Below are positions 19,454 to 29,426 of a stretch of DNA of 64,000 nucleotides, piece after piece. How positions within the stretch are numbered: the stretch's first letter is position 1; each line of letters opens with the position of its first letter. Origin of the DNA: Corynebacterium kroppenstedtii (GTDB lineage Bacteria > Actinomycetota > Actinomycetes > Mycobacteriales > Mycobacteriaceae); contig NZ_CP069792.1 of NCBI RefSeq assembly GCF_016894245.1, positions 2,356,001-2,420,000 on the forward strand, given 5' to 3'. A model generated the notes under the pieces. The model was not told the DNA's origin. It did not search any database and saw nothing but the letters and a program-made list of their open reading frames with translations. Made by a program: the position numbers and the translations under genes.

Positions 19454-20890
19454 GTGGCTTTCACTAATGCTGAAGATGTCACCACATACATCAAAGATAA
19501 CGACGTCGAGTTCGTCGACATTCGGTTTACGGATGTCCCCGGCGTCGAACAGCACTTCACCATTCCAGCCGATGCTTTCGATGAGGACGTCATTAACGAG
19601 GGACTCGCTTTCGATGGTTCATCCGTCCGAGGATTCACCACTATTGACGAATCCGACATGGCCCTCATGCCAGACTTAGCAACGGCCCAGCTGGATCCGT
19701 TCCGCAAAGCTAAGACGCTGAACATGAAGTTCTTCGTCCACGATCCGCTGACTGGCGAAGCCTTCTCGCGTGACCCACGTAACGTTGCCCGCAAGGCGGA
19801 AGAGTACCTAGCCTCCACCGGCATCGCTGACACCTGCTTCTTTGGTGCTGAAGCTGAATTCTATATCTTCGATTCCGTCCGGTACAGTACAGACACCAAC
19901 AACGCTTTCTACGAAGTCGATTCCGTCGAGGGCTGGTGGAACCGAGGTGCAGAAGAGGAACGTGACGGATCTGAGAACCTTGGCTACAAGACCCGCATCA
20001 AGGGAGGCTACTTCCCCGTCGCTCCGTACGATCACTTCCAGGATCTCCGCGACGACATGTCCCGCAACCTGATCAACGCGGGCTTCGAGCTTGAGCGCGC
20101 TCACCACGAGGTCGGTACCGGTGGACAGCAGGAAATCAACTACAAGTTCAACACGCTGCTCCACGCTGCTGATGACCTGCAGACATTTAAGTACATCATC
20201 AAGAACACCGCATGGCAGGAAGGCAAGTCCGCCACCTTCATGGCGAAGCCTCTCGCTGGCGACAACGGTTCGGGCATGCACGCTCACCAGTCGCTCTGGA
20301 AGGACAACTCGCCGCTGTTCTACGACGAGGCTGGCTACGGCGGACTGTCTGACACCGCCCGCTACTACATCGGCGGCATCCTGAAGCACGCTGGTTCAGT
20401 GTTGGCGTTCACCAACCCGACGCTGAACTCCTACCACCGCCTGGTTCCTGGCTTCGAGGCCCCCATCAACCTGGTGTACTCGCAGCGTAACCGTTCGGCA
20501 GCGATCCGTATTCCGATCTCCGGATCCAACCCGAAAGCCAAGCGCGTCGAATTCCGTGCACCAGACCCGACGGGTAACCCCTACTTCGGTTTCGCGGCGA
20601 TGATGATGGCCGGCTTGGACGGCATCAAGAACCGCATCGAGCCACATGCTCCGGTGGACAAAGACCTCTACGAGCTTCCGCCCGAGGAGGCCGCTGACAT
20701 CCCGCAGGCTCCAACCAGCCTCGAGGCAGCTCTGGCCTCCCTGGAGAAGGATCACGACTTCCTCACCGAGGGCGACGTCTTCACCGAGGATCTACTGGAT
20801 ACGTACCTCAAGTACAAGTTCGACAACGAAATCTCGCCAGTCCGCTTGCGTCCAACCCCGCAAGAGTTCGAAATGTACTACGACTGCTAA
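19454..20890 (+). CDS. glnA1: Glutamine synthetase type I (main enzyme)
   Basis: ATP-dependent ligation of ammonia to glutamate. 478 aa, typical of adenylylated GSI-beta enzymes. The adenylylation site is present as a Tyr in [11 protein letters not shown] near residue 403, together with [16 protein letters not shown] near the active site. Start is GTG 19454 behind GAGGAG. A strong terminator lies 120 nt downstream. GlnE, encoded about 5 kb away, is the expected modifier. Confidence 0.96.
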   Translation: MAFTNAEDVTTYIKDNDVEFVDIRFTDVPGVEQHFTIPADAFDEDVINEGLAFDGSSVRGFTTIDESDMALMPDLATAQLDPFRKAKTLNMKFFVHDPLTGEAFSRDPRNVARKAEEYLASTGIADTCFFGAEAEFYIFDSVRYSTDTNNAFYEVDSVEGWWNRGAEEERDGSENLGYKTRIKGGYFPVAPYDHFQDLRDDMSRNLINAGFELERAHHEVGTGGQQEINYKFNTLLHAADDLQTFKYIIKNTAWQEGKSATFMAKPLAGDNGSGMHAHQSLWKDNSPLFYDEAGYGGLSDTARYYIGGILKHAGSVLAFTNPTLNSYHRLVPGFEAPINLVYSQRNRSAAIRIPISGSNPKAKRVEFRAPDPTGNPYFGFAAMMMAGLDGIKNRIEPHAPVDKDLYELPPEEAADIPQAPTSLEAALASLEKDHDFLTEGDVFTEDLLDTYLKYKFDNEISPVRLRPTPQEFEMYYDC

Positions 20891-20929
20891 ACGGCCACGC
20901 GTTCAGGCGCATGTGCGCTGTTGCTTGTC

Positions 20930-20976
20930 ACACTGCCGGCGTACAAGCCCCCGCTGGTTTGACGACACTGCCGGCG
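20930..20976 (+). repeat. 12-bp direct repeat downstream of glnA1
   Basis: ACACTGCCGGCG occurs at 20930-20941 and 20965-20976 between the glnA1 stop and its terminator. Purpose unknown. Confidence 0.5.
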
Positions 20977-21011
20977 GCGTGACGGCAAGGACAAAGCCAG
21001 CTAGCACGTGA

Positions 21012-21053
21012 AAAACCCGTTGCCCTCGTTGATACCCGAGGGCAACGGGTTTT
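21012..21053. terminator. Strong bidirectional terminator, glnA1 / thrC
   Basis: A 17-bp perfect stem (AAAACCCGTTGCCCTCG and its complement) with an 8-nt loop. T-runs occur on both strands, so it serves both converging genes. Confidence 0.9.
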
Positions 21054-21126
21054 CTATGTCCTCCCGGGGATCGTGAGGTTCCTCATGACGCCAACCGTGT
21101 AACCCCAGCCGGGCCAGCCAGTGCCA

Positions 21127-22575
21127 CTAACTCGTCACATCTGACTGAGCTATGGACTTGCGAATGAAATCCTTCACCGCCGTCGCGTCATTCGGCAAAT
21201 CAGCCACATGGCGGCCACCCTGCATGATGTCGGCAAAACGCTCTGGCGTTTCCGGTTCCTCGCCTAAAGCCTCCCGCATTGTGTCGGCAAACTTCACCGG
21301 CAGCGCTGTCTCCAGGCAGACGATCGACGTATGCACCTCCTCTCGCTGCTGCCACGCTACGGTCACACCATCAGCGGTGTGCGGATCAATATCGACGCCA
21401 TACTCATCGTGCACGCGTTTGATCGTCGCTAAGCGATCAGCATGGGTCGACTTCCCGGAGCGGAAACCAAATTTTTCTGCGACCGACGGGAAAGCCGGAT
21501 CGTCTGAAAGGTCAAACCCGCCCTCGCGCACTCTCTTGCCGAACAGGTCTGCGGTACGGGCAACGTCGCGTCCCAGGAGGTCGAAAATAAAGCGCTCGAA
21601 GTTGGACGCACGAGAGATATCCATCGATGGGCTCGACGTCGCTAAGGTCTCGCGCGCGGACCTCACGCGGTAACTACCAATGCGGAAGAACTCATCTAAA
21701 ACATCGTTCTCATTTGTTGCGACAATGAGTTGGTCGATGGGCAGACCCATGCTCCGCGCAATATGTCCGGCGCAGATGTCGCCGAAATTACCCGTGGGCA
21801 CACAGAAGCTGACTTGGCTCTCATTCGTCTCTGTGGTGCGAATCCAACACGCCACATAGTAGACGACTTGCGCCATTAACCTAGCCCAGTTAATTGAATT
21901 GACGGCTCCGATATGGAATTCGGCTTTGAAATCAGCATCTGATGAAATTTCTTTCACCACATCCTGGCAATCGTCGAATACACCATCTAAAGCAATATTA
22001 AAGATGTTGGGATCATCCAAGCTAAACATTTGCGCTTGCTGGAATGGTGTCATCCTCCCGCGCGGGGTCAACATAAACACACGAATTCCGCGACGGCCAC
22101 GCATCGCATATTCCGCCGACGAACCTGTATCCCCCGAGGTTGCACCCACAATATTTAAGGTGCTGGAGCGTCGAGACAATTCATATTCAAAGAGCTCACC
22201 CAGAAGCTGCATCGCCATGTCTTTAAACGCAGCGGTCGGGCCTTCAGACAAATGTCCGATGAAAAGGCCATCCTCCAACTCACTGACCGGCACAATATCC
22301 GGGTCCGCGAAGCGGGGGGCACGGTAAGCCCGCTGAGCCATCTGCTCAATATCATCGCGCGGAATATCATCGACAAAATAGGAAATAATCTCCGCAGCTA
22401 ACGCTGGATATCCCTGGTCATGAAGAAGTGACCGGAATCGAGATAAGTCAGATGAACTCCACTGCGGGTAAGACTCGGGGACATAAAGACCCCCATCGGG
22501 TGCAAGACCGCGGAGCAGAATATCGGAAAACGCCACAGGCGACTGATGTGGATCACGGGTGGAGATGTACTTCAC
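21127..22575 (-). CDS. thrC: Threonine synthase
   Basis: PLP enzyme that converts O-phosphohomoserine to threonine. The N-terminal YISTRDPHQSP and the PLP-lysine motif AAFKDMAMQL are present. 482 aa matches the corynebacterial long form. It follows pqo on the same strand with an 88-nt gap and converges on glnA1. Confidence 0.95.
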   Translation of the reverse strand: MKYISTRDPHQSPVAFSDILLRGLAPDGGLYVPESYPQWSSSDLSRFRSLLHDQGYPALAAEIISYFVDDIPRDDIEQMAQRAYRAPRFADPDIVPVSELEDGLFIGHLSEGPTAAFKDMAMQLLGELFEYELSRRSSTLNIVGATSGDTGSSAEYAMRGRRGIRVFMLTPRGRMTPFQQAQMFSLDDPNIFNIALDGVFDDCQDVVKEISSDADFKAEFHIGAVNSINWARLMAQVVYYVACWIRTTETNESQVSFCVPTGNFGDICAGHIARSMGLPIDQLIVATNENDVLDEFFRIGSYRVRSARETLATSSPSMDISRASNFERFIFDLLGRDVARTADLFGKRVREGGFDLSDDPAFPSVAEKFGFRSGKSTHADRLATIKRVHDEYGVDIDPHTADGVTVAWQQREEVHTSIVCLETALPVKFADTMREALGEEPETPERFADIMQGGRHVADLPNDATAVKDFIRKSIAQSDVTS

Positions 22576-22662
22576 CCGATCCAGCCTAGCCGACTGTGGC
22601 GTTAAACAATGCCCCGATGTAGATTCATCAGGAAGTTACACGAAAATTAGCCAATTCCGTTA

Positions 22663-24420
22663 CTAACCAATTCCCTTAAATCCGGAGGGACGAGGAATAT
22701 TACGCAGGTTCGAGTTCGCGATGTTAATCATCTTGCCGACACCGCCGTCAAGTACAGTGCGGACAGCAGCCTTGGTAAAGCCGCTCACCTGCTCCAGGGA
22801 GATGTCCGGCGGAATCGACAGCGCGTTCGGATCGGTCTGGACATCAATCAACACCGGACCGGGGTGGGCCAGCGCCTCTTGAAGCGTCGAGCGGACGTCC
22901 TTCGGGTCTTCCACACGGTACGCCTTGATTCCTACCGCGCGAGCAATATCAGCGTAATTGAACTTCGCGTGATCAGTTCCGAAATCGGGGATACCCTGAA
23001 CCATCATCTCGAGCTTGACCATGCCCAGCGTGGAGTTGTTGAAGACCACCATCTTGATGGGCAGTTGGTGAAGCTGCACCGTCAGCAGCTCACCCATCAG
23101 CATGGAGAGACCACCATCGCCGGACATCGAAATGACCTGGCGTTTACGATCGGCAGCCTGTGCGCCGATCGCCTGCGGCAAGGCATTCGCCATCGTTCCG
23201 TGGCGGTAAGACGCTAACAGCCGACGGTTGGGGCCGGCCATGATGTAGCGCGCATGCCACACATTGCACATACCGGTGTCGGCTGTGAAGATGGCGTCGT
23301 CGTCGGCCAGATCGTCTAGGTTGTACGCCAAGAATTCGGGGTGGATCGGCGTGTGCTTGGACACGTTCTTGGTGTATGCGGAGATAACGTGCTTCAGGTT
23401 CCGCTGCTGCTTCTTCAACATCGAATCGAGGAAGCTGCGGTCGGTCTTTTCTTCCAACAACGGGAGTAGCTCCGCCATGGTGGACTTCACATCACCAACG
23501 ACTGGGTACTCGACGTGGGTACGTCGGCCAATATGAGCACCGTTGATGTCGATCTGCGCGGTGGGCGTCGTCGGCAAGAAGTCTGTATAAGGGAAGTCGG
23601 TACCGACCAAGATCAAAAGATCAGCGTTGTCGAATGCTGCAGTACATGCACCGTAACCGAGGAGGCCGGACATACCGACGTCGTATGGGTTGTCATAGTG
23701 CAAGACTTCCTTGCCGGCATAGGAGTGGCCGAGAGGGGACTTAATTTTCTCCGCAACGGCGAAGAGCTCATCCCGAGCACCGGCACAACCGATACCACCG
23801 AACATCGTCACCTTGTCAGCCTTATTAATTGCATCGGCAAGGTCACGGAGCTGCTTCCGGCTGGGGTGCACTTCCCCATTCTGAACCGAGAAGTTGCCTT
23901 CCAGCGACGGAGTCTCAACGGCCTCCTGCATGGAGATGTCACCGGGGAAAGACACCACGGACACACCGTGACCAGCCAACGTCGACTGGATAGCGGCGTG
24001 GATACAGCGGCCCGCCTGAGCAGCTGAGTTCACCAGTTCGCAGTACCCGGAGCATTCTTCAAAAAGCTTCTCGGGGTGCGTTTCTTGGAAGAAGCCGGAA
24101 CCGATTTCTTTCGACGGAATCTGGCTAGCGAGGGCCAATACCTTCCCACCGTTGCGGTGAGCGTCATACAGCCCCTGAATCATGTGTGTATTACCCGGAC
24201 CACACGATCCAGCACAAACGGAGAGTTCGCCGGTAACGACAGAGTGTGCTCCCGCAGCGAAAGCAGCAGACTCCTCGTTATAGCAGTGAACCCACTCAAT
24301 TGAACTTTGCCGGATAGCGTCAACAATCGGGTTAAGACTGTCGCCCACCAAGCCGAACACTCTGCTAACACCCTGCTTTTCCAGAGCATCTACTAGCTGT
24401 TCTGCGACATTACGTGCCAT
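22663..24420 (-). CDS. pqo: Pyruvate:quinone oxidoreductase
   Basis: Peripheral membrane flavoenzyme that oxidises pyruvate to acetate and CO2 and reduces menaquinone. The TPP motif GDGGLSMLMGE...NN and the catalytic Glu in NEESAAFAAGAHS are present, and a C-terminal amphipathic segment (residues 545-580) fits lipid activation as in E. coli PoxB. 585 aa. AGGAAGG lies 6 nt before the ATG. A MarR-family gene diverges from its promoter region and may control it. Confidence 0.93.
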   Translation of the reverse strand: MARNVAEQLVDALEKQGVSRVFGLVGDSLNPIVDAIRQSSIEWVHCYNEESAAFAAGAHSVVTGELSVCAGSCGPGNTHMIQGLYDAHRNGGKVLALASQIPSKEIGSGFFQETHPEKLFEECSGYCELVNSAAQAGRCIHAAIQSTLAGHGVSVVSFPGDISMQEAVETPSLEGNFSVQNGEVHPSRKQLRDLADAINKADKVTMFGGIGCAGARDELFAVAEKIKSPLGHSYAGKEVLHYDNPYDVGMSGLLGYGACTAAFDNADLLILVGTDFPYTDFLPTTPTAQIDINGAHIGRRTHVEYPVVGDVKSTMAELLPLLEEKTDRSFLDSMLKKQQRNLKHVISAYTKNVSKHTPIHPEFLAYNLDDLADDDAIFTADTGMCNVWHARYIMAGPNRRLLASYRHGTMANALPQAIGAQAADRKRQVISMSGDGGLSMLMGELLTVQLHQLPIKMVVFNNSTLGMVKLEMMVQGIPDFGTDHAKFNYADIARAVGIKAYRVEDPKDVRSTLQEALAHPGPVLIDVQTDPNALSIPPDISLEQVSGFTKAAVRTVLDGGVGKMINIANSNLRNIPRPSGFKGIG

Positions 24421-24769
24421 TAATTACCTTCCTAAGGTTCTTAACACTTTTGAGGTACCACAAGCTTGAGGTCTCCACAGGTCACTATGGAGGATGTATC
24501 GAAAGATCAGCCCGGGTAAACCGTTCGCGATACCGTGTCTACTCCCCTTGCCACACAGAGAGCAACGCGCTTCATCGCGCATACACACTGCCGTTTATGA
24601 TACATCAACTAACAAAGGTGCATTTTACCTATCTACCTGCGTTAATAACATTCAATTGAGACCTACCTAACATGGCCATCTTCAATGTGACTTTCACCGA
24701 GAGACATCACGCAGACCCTAGCCCAGACTTACACAGCGGGCGCCACCTACTACACCGTATGATGACACC
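24421..24769. promoter_or_regulatory. Divergent intergenic region, pqo / marR
   Basis: 349 nt with no credible gene. It holds the pqo promoter on one side and TATGAT (24758-24763) for the MarR gene on the other. I did not find a clear palindromic MarR operator by eye. Confidence 0.45.
24758..24763 (+). promoter_or_regulatory. -10 box for leaderless marR mRNA
   Basis: TATGAT ends 6 nt before ATG 24770, with no ribosome site. Confidence 0.55.
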
Positions 24770-25285
24770 ATGTCCGATTCTTCCGCGATCTGGCTGAGCC
24801 CGCAGCAACAACACGTCTGGCGATCATTCTTACGGTTTCATGATGAACTCAACACGGTGATCGCCCGGCAATTACATAACGAGGGTGATCTGTCCCTGGC
24901 AGACTTTGAGGTCCTCGTCAATTTAAGCGAAGCCCCCGACGGAGAACTCCGTGTCACCCTCCTGGCCGACCGTATGCTGTGGGAGCGCAGCCGACTGTCA
25001 CATCAAGTCAGCAGAATGCAGAAACGTGGTCTCGTTATCCGTAACGACGACCCCCATGACGGGCGTGCCTCTGTCGTTTCCGTCACCGATAAGGGCCGAA
25101 AGGCTATTGAGCACGTCGCGCCCGGTCACGTCGACACTGTGCGCAGAAACCTTTTCACACAATTAGAGGATGGCGACGTCGACTATCTCTCGACCGTTTT
25201 CGATCGGCTTCTTAACGCTATCCACACCAACAATCCCGACATACCGACGTGCGCATGCCCGCCAGCGGAGACCACACGAACTTAA
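24770..25285 (+). CDS. MarR-family transcriptional regulator
   Basis: Dimeric winged-helix regulator, 171 aa. The recognition-helix region LADRMLWERSRLSHQVSRMQ and the wing DPHDGRASVVSVTDKG are typical of the family. The C-terminal tail has a CAC pair that could sense oxidants, which is speculative. Divergent from pqo; its stop codon overlaps that of the convergent GtrA gene by a few bases. Confidence 0.88.
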   Translation: MSDSSAIWLSPQQQHVWRSFLRFHDELNTVIARQLHNEGDLSLADFEVLVNLSEAPDGELRVTLLADRMLWERSRLSHQVSRMQKRGLVIRNDDPHDGRASVVSVTDKGRKAIEHVAPGHVDTVRRNLFTQLEDGDVDYLSTVFDRLLNAIHTNNPDIPTCACPPAETTRT

Positions 25286-25893
25286 CCCTTGCGGGATAGC
25301 TCCCGGTCACGCAGTTGCTGTTCTGTCAACAATTCATACTTGTCGGGCACGCGGGATACGCGGACAGCCTTGAATGTCCACAGTTTGTTGACAACAAAGT
25401 TCACGGGCATGGCCACAACGATGCCAATCAAGTTGGCCCAATACAGTTGGTTTCGTAGCCCGGTGGAGCTGTCGAAAATTCGGGGTGAAAGTTCTAGCGG
25501 GGATGTCGGGTTCATCAGTAGGGTCATCACGATTTGCGATACGCCCCAGCTCAGCAGACCGACAGCGAAGAAGGCCAGGAATTCACGCAACCATCGGCCG
25601 TGGCCATGAGACTTGAACGTCCACCAGCGGTTAATTTGGAAATTCCAGGTATTCGCCACGACGAACGCGATGGTTGCGAAAATGTGATACCACCGCAGGT
25701 GGAAACGAGTTCCTAGGAGGTTGAGCACGGTGTCATGTGGTGTGACATCAAACCCCCAGCCGAAGAGCTTGTTTGCGATTACCAGAGCCACCATGTTCAC
25801 GATGACTCCCGAGCCGCCGACCAGCCCAAATTTAATGAACTGGATAAGTGTGTTCCCGTATCGGGAAATCACGATCGATGATCGCTCGCCCAC
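25282..25893 (-). CDS. GtrA-family membrane protein
   Basis: 203 aa with four TM helices and the GtrA signature QFIKFGLVGGSGVIVNM near the start and NFVVNKLWTF near the end. Family members are thought to flip lipid-linked sugars, for example in arabinogalactan or exopolysaccharide decoration. Start is GTG 25893 with GGAG 5 nt upstream. No glycosyltransferase partner is next to it. Confidence 0.85.
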   Translation of the reverse strand: MGERSSIVISRYGNTLIQFIKFGLVGGSGVIVNMVALVIANKLFGWGFDVTPHDTVLNLLGTRFHLRWYHIFATIAFVVANTWNFQINRWWTFKSHGHGRWLREFLAFFAVGLLSWGVSQIVMTLLMNPTSPLELSPRIFDSSTGLRNQLYWANLIGIVVAMPVNFVVNKLWTFKAVRVSRVPDKYELLTEQQLRDRELSRKG

Positions 25894-26039
25894 ATTAACT
25901 CCGTACTATTTGTCACTCATGTCCTGCGTACACCGGCCACGCCCGGCCAGACATGGATACTCTAACGAATTCGCGACATCTGTCGACAACTCCACGCCGT
26001 GACATATGTCGCTCTTACGGCGATTCCCCTGACGGGGAC

Positions 26040-29000
26040 TCAGCGATGCATAAACTCATCCTCCCCCCAAAAGACCCGATCAATTACTTTCCTAGCTTGG
26101 CGCGTAACTTTCAAGTAGTTGTCTAAAAACTCCTGGTAGTGCTCTGGTTCCCACCCTGCGGCACCAGCTGTATGCGCCAGCGCGGCGCCCGGCTCGGGTA
26201 GTTGATCCGTCCGCTTTCCACGCACCAAAACAAGGGCGTTGCGGGCTTTCGTCGCTGTTTGCCACGCGGTACGCAGAGTTTCACAATCCTCGGGCTCAAG
26301 AAGCCCTACGTTTTGGATAGCACGAAGGGTCGCCATTGTGGACGTGTTGTGAAGTTCTGGATACTCATGCGCGTGTTGGAGGGTCAGCAACTGCACTGTC
26401 CATTCAATGTCGGTTAATGCGCCACGCCCCAGTTTCGTGTGGGTGTTTCTGTTAGCTCCACGGGGGAGCCGCTCTTCGTCAACACGTGCTTTCATGCGAC
26501 GGACTTCCCTGACCGTCGCTTCACTTACGCCGCCTTCCGGATAGCGGAACTTATCAATCATATGGAGGAAACGACGGCCTAAGTCCTCATCGCCAGCGAT
26601 CCACGTTGCACGCAAAAGCGCCTGCACTTCCCAGGTTTCACCCCATCGCTCGTAATACGCGCGATACGAATTCAGCGTCCGCACGGTCGGGCCATTACGC
26701 CCCTCGGGGCGGAGATCGAGATCGACATCCAAACGGGGATCCTGGGAAGGCTTCGCTAGCCGACGCCGCACAGCGTCGCCGATGCCAATTGCCCATTTCA
26801 CTGCGTCTGCCTCGCTAACCTCATCGTGGGCGGGCTCGCAGACGAACAGCACGTCGGCATCCGATCCGTAGCCCAGCTCGCCCCCACCGAGGCGCCCCAT
26901 GCCAATGACCGTCATCGTCGCCGGGATTGGTTCGTCGGGATGAGTGGCCGTCCACCCGTGGATCTCCGCGTAGAGGGCTGCTTCCAGCACCGCGTCCCAC
27001 ACTAGGGACAAGCTGTGGCAGACATCGGCCAGGGACATCATTCCTAGCAAATCGGCGCATGCGATGCGGGCTAGTTCTTTACGACGTAGCGACCGGGCCG
27101 CGGCTATCGCTTTATCCGGGTCTTTGTGCCTGCTCGCTGTGGTAACGAGGGACCGCGTCACGGTGGACGCACTGACGTCCGTGAGCTTTGGGCCGTTGGC
27201 GCCGTCGCCAAGAAGTTTGATGACGTTCGGGGCGGCCAGGATTAAGTCAGTGGCATAGGGTGACGTTCCCAAAATGTGCATGAGGCGACGGCCGACGATC
27301 CCCTCGTCCCGGAGCATCCTGAGGAACCACGGATCGTGATACAGCACGTCGGAGAGTTTGCGGTATGCCAAGAGTCCCGCATCGGGGTCAGAGGTGTCGC
27401 CCAACCACTCCATGAGCGTCGGGAGCAGCATCGCTTGGATGCGATCTTTACGGGTTGTCCCCGACGCTAGCGCTTTGAGGTGCTCATACGCGCGATCCGG
27501 GAATTGATATCCCAGTACAGCCAGCTGCCGGCGGGCGGCGTCGGGAGACAGTCGCGCGGTTTCGTCGTCGATAAGAGCGACGGCATTGAGCAGTGGCCGG
27601 AAGAAGAGTTTGTTGTGCAGACTGTGGATTTGGCGCGATGCCCGCCCGAGGAGCTTCTTCAGCGATTCGATGCTCGTCATGGAGGAAGTTGGGCCGATGC
27701 CACACGAACGCGCTAGCCATCGGAGCGCGTCTTCGTCATCGGGCTCGGGCAGCATATGTGTGCGTTTTATCCTCTGCAGCTGAAGCCGGTGTTCCAGTAA
27801 ACGCACAAATTCATAGCAGGCGATGAGCTGTGAGCCATCCTCCCGACCGACGTATCCTCCGCGAATAAGGGCCCGAAGAGCACTGATTGTGGATCGGACT
27901 CGTAAATCGGGGTCGATCCGCCCGTGGACCATCTGCAGCATCTGTACTGCGAATTCAACATCCCTCAGGCCACCTACGCCGAGTTTGAGCTCGCGCTCTT
28001 GTTGCTCCTTGGGGATGTTGTCGATGACCCTGCGCCGCATATGTTGGGTGTCGTCAACAAATGAGTCGCGCTGGGAGGCCTGCCACACGTGTGGCTGTAT
28101 GGCTTGGACATAGGCTTTGCCTAAATCCATGGCACCGGTCATGGGGCGGGCCTTGAGCTGGGCCTGGAACTCCCAGGTATCAGCCCATCGTTCGTAATAG
28201 CTCAGGTGACTATCGAGCGTGCGCACGAGTGCACCACTTTTGCCTTCGGGGCGAAGAGCCGCATCCACCTCAAAAAAACAGCGGGAGCCGACTTTGATGA
28301 ACTCGCTGGCCACACGGGTCGTTTTCGCATCCGCGGCCTCACCTACGAAGATGACGTCGACGTCGGAGATGTAGTTCAGTTCACGTGCACCACATTTACC
28401 CATCGCGATGACTGCCAACCGCGCATCCACGGCGTTGTCGTCGGGGTACACCGTGGCGACGGCTACCGCGAGTGCCGCTGTCAGCGCCGCGTCGGCAAGA
28501 TCGGATAATGCCGCTGAGACCTCCACGAACCCTATGGGGTGAGCCATAGCACGTTTTTCATTCGGCGAAGCCGAGGACGTCCACTCACTGCCATCCTTCT
28601 CTCCAAGTGACGGTGAACTGTTTCCTCGCGCTGAGCTACGCCGGTTACCAACGTTTGGCTGCGATTGCTGGAAAACCCCGGACGGTATGGTGCTCGCCAA
28701 ATCTGAGGCGGCAATGCGCATGAGCAGCGTTCGGTACGTCATCTTGAGCTGGGTATACGCCGCCGTACCGGTTATTCCTGCGCGATACATCCCAGCTTGA
28801 GAAATCCGCGAATCAACCGATCCTTCTCGGACAGATCCTCCTTGAGCAGATCCCTCACGTGGTTGCGACGGTGCCGTGCTACTTGAGACCCCCGCTTCTT
28901 TCCTCTCCACCGAATCCGAGGCCTCGGTTCCCGGCTCCGCAATGGGTTCCGCTTCGACCGACGACAGCATCGCTGCCATCATTTCCTCCCTGTGTGGGAT

Positions 29001-29390
29001 GGGGTCAGCGAACGATGTCCACAGGTGAGGGTTCGCAACAAGGTGATCTCCGAGCGCTGCGGACCCCCCCACCAGTGCAAGCACACGGGACCGCACGACC
29101 TCGTTACCCCGCATTGCGTCAAGAAATGCATTGGCCTCGTCGGAGCCCGGCTTGAGGCTTTCATTAAGCCGATAAAGGGTGTTGAGGGCCAATTCCGGGT
29201 CGCCAACATTAGCCAGGAGGTACAAGAGACCGAGCGAATCCTGATTATCCCACCCCAGTTTTTCGAGGTCAGAAGCAGCGTGAGGGCTGGTCAAACCCAA
29301 TGTGGACGGTGATGGCACGGCAGATCGTGTTCCGCGTGCCGTCCGGAGTCGTGGTTCGGGGGGTCGGTGGGGCGCAGGGAAGAAAGTCAT
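26040..29390 (-). CDS. glnE: Glutamine synthetase adenylyltransferase / deadenylylase
   Basis: Two-headed enzyme that adds and removes AMP on GlnA1. Both nucleotidyltransferase heads are visible: MGKCGARELNYISDVD in the N-terminal half and MGRLGGGELGYGSDAD in the C-terminal half. 1116 aa is longer than usual (about 1000-1050); the excess comes from Ser/Gly/Glu-rich inserts at about residues 150-200 and 240-290 that look disordered. It lies 36 nt downstream of glnA2 on the same strand, so both may be cotranscribed. Confidence 0.95.
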   Translation of the reverse strand: MTFFPAPHRPPEPRLRTARGTRSAVPSPSTLGLTSPHAASDLEKLGWDNQDSLGLLYLLANVGDPELALNTLYRLNESLKPGSDEANAFLDAMRGNEVVRSRVLALVGGSAALGDHLVANPHLWTSFADPIPHREEMMAAMLSSVEAEPIAEPGTEASDSVERKEAGVSSSTAPSQPREGSAQGGSVREGSVDSRISQAGMYRAGITGTAAYTQLKMTYRTLLMRIAASDLASTIPSGVFQQSQPNVGNRRSSARGNSSPSLGEKDGSEWTSSASPNEKRAMAHPIGFVEVSAALSDLADAALTAALAVAVATVYPDDNAVDARLAVIAMGKCGARELNYISDVDVIFVGEAADAKTTRVASEFIKVGSRCFFEVDAALRPEGKSGALVRTLDSHLSYYERWADTWEFQAQLKARPMTGAMDLGKAYVQAIQPHVWQASQRDSFVDDTQHMRRRVIDNIPKEQQERELKLGVGGLRDVEFAVQMLQMVHGRIDPDLRVRSTISALRALIRGGYVGREDGSQLIACYEFVRLLEHRLQLQRIKRTHMLPEPDDEDALRWLARSCGIGPTSSMTSIESLKKLLGRASRQIHSLHNKLFFRPLLNAVALIDDETARLSPDAARRQLAVLGYQFPDRAYEHLKALASGTTRKDRIQAMLLPTLMEWLGDTSDPDAGLLAYRKLSDVLYHDPWFLRMLRDEGIVGRRLMHILGTSPYATDLILAAPNVIKLLGDGANGPKLTDVSASTVTRSLVTTASRHKDPDKAIAAARSLRRKELARIACADLLGMMSLADVCHSLSLVWDAVLEAALYAEIHGWTATHPDEPIPATMTVIGMGRLGGGELGYGSDADVLFVCEPAHDEVSEADAVKWAIGIGDAVRRRLAKPSQDPRLDVDLDLRPEGRNGPTVRTLNSYRAYYERWGETWEVQALLRATWIAGDEDLGRRFLHMIDKFRYPEGGVSEATVREVRRMKARVDEERLPRGANRNTHTKLGRGALTDIEWTVQLLTLQHAHEYPELHNTSTMATLRAIQNVGLLEPEDCETLRTAWQTATKARNALVLVRGKRTDQLPEPGAALAHTAGAAGWEPEHYQEFLDNYLKVTRQARKVIDRVFWGEDEFMHR

Positions 29391-29426
29391 GGGATTACGT
29401 GCTTTCGTGTCGGATCAGACCTTGCT

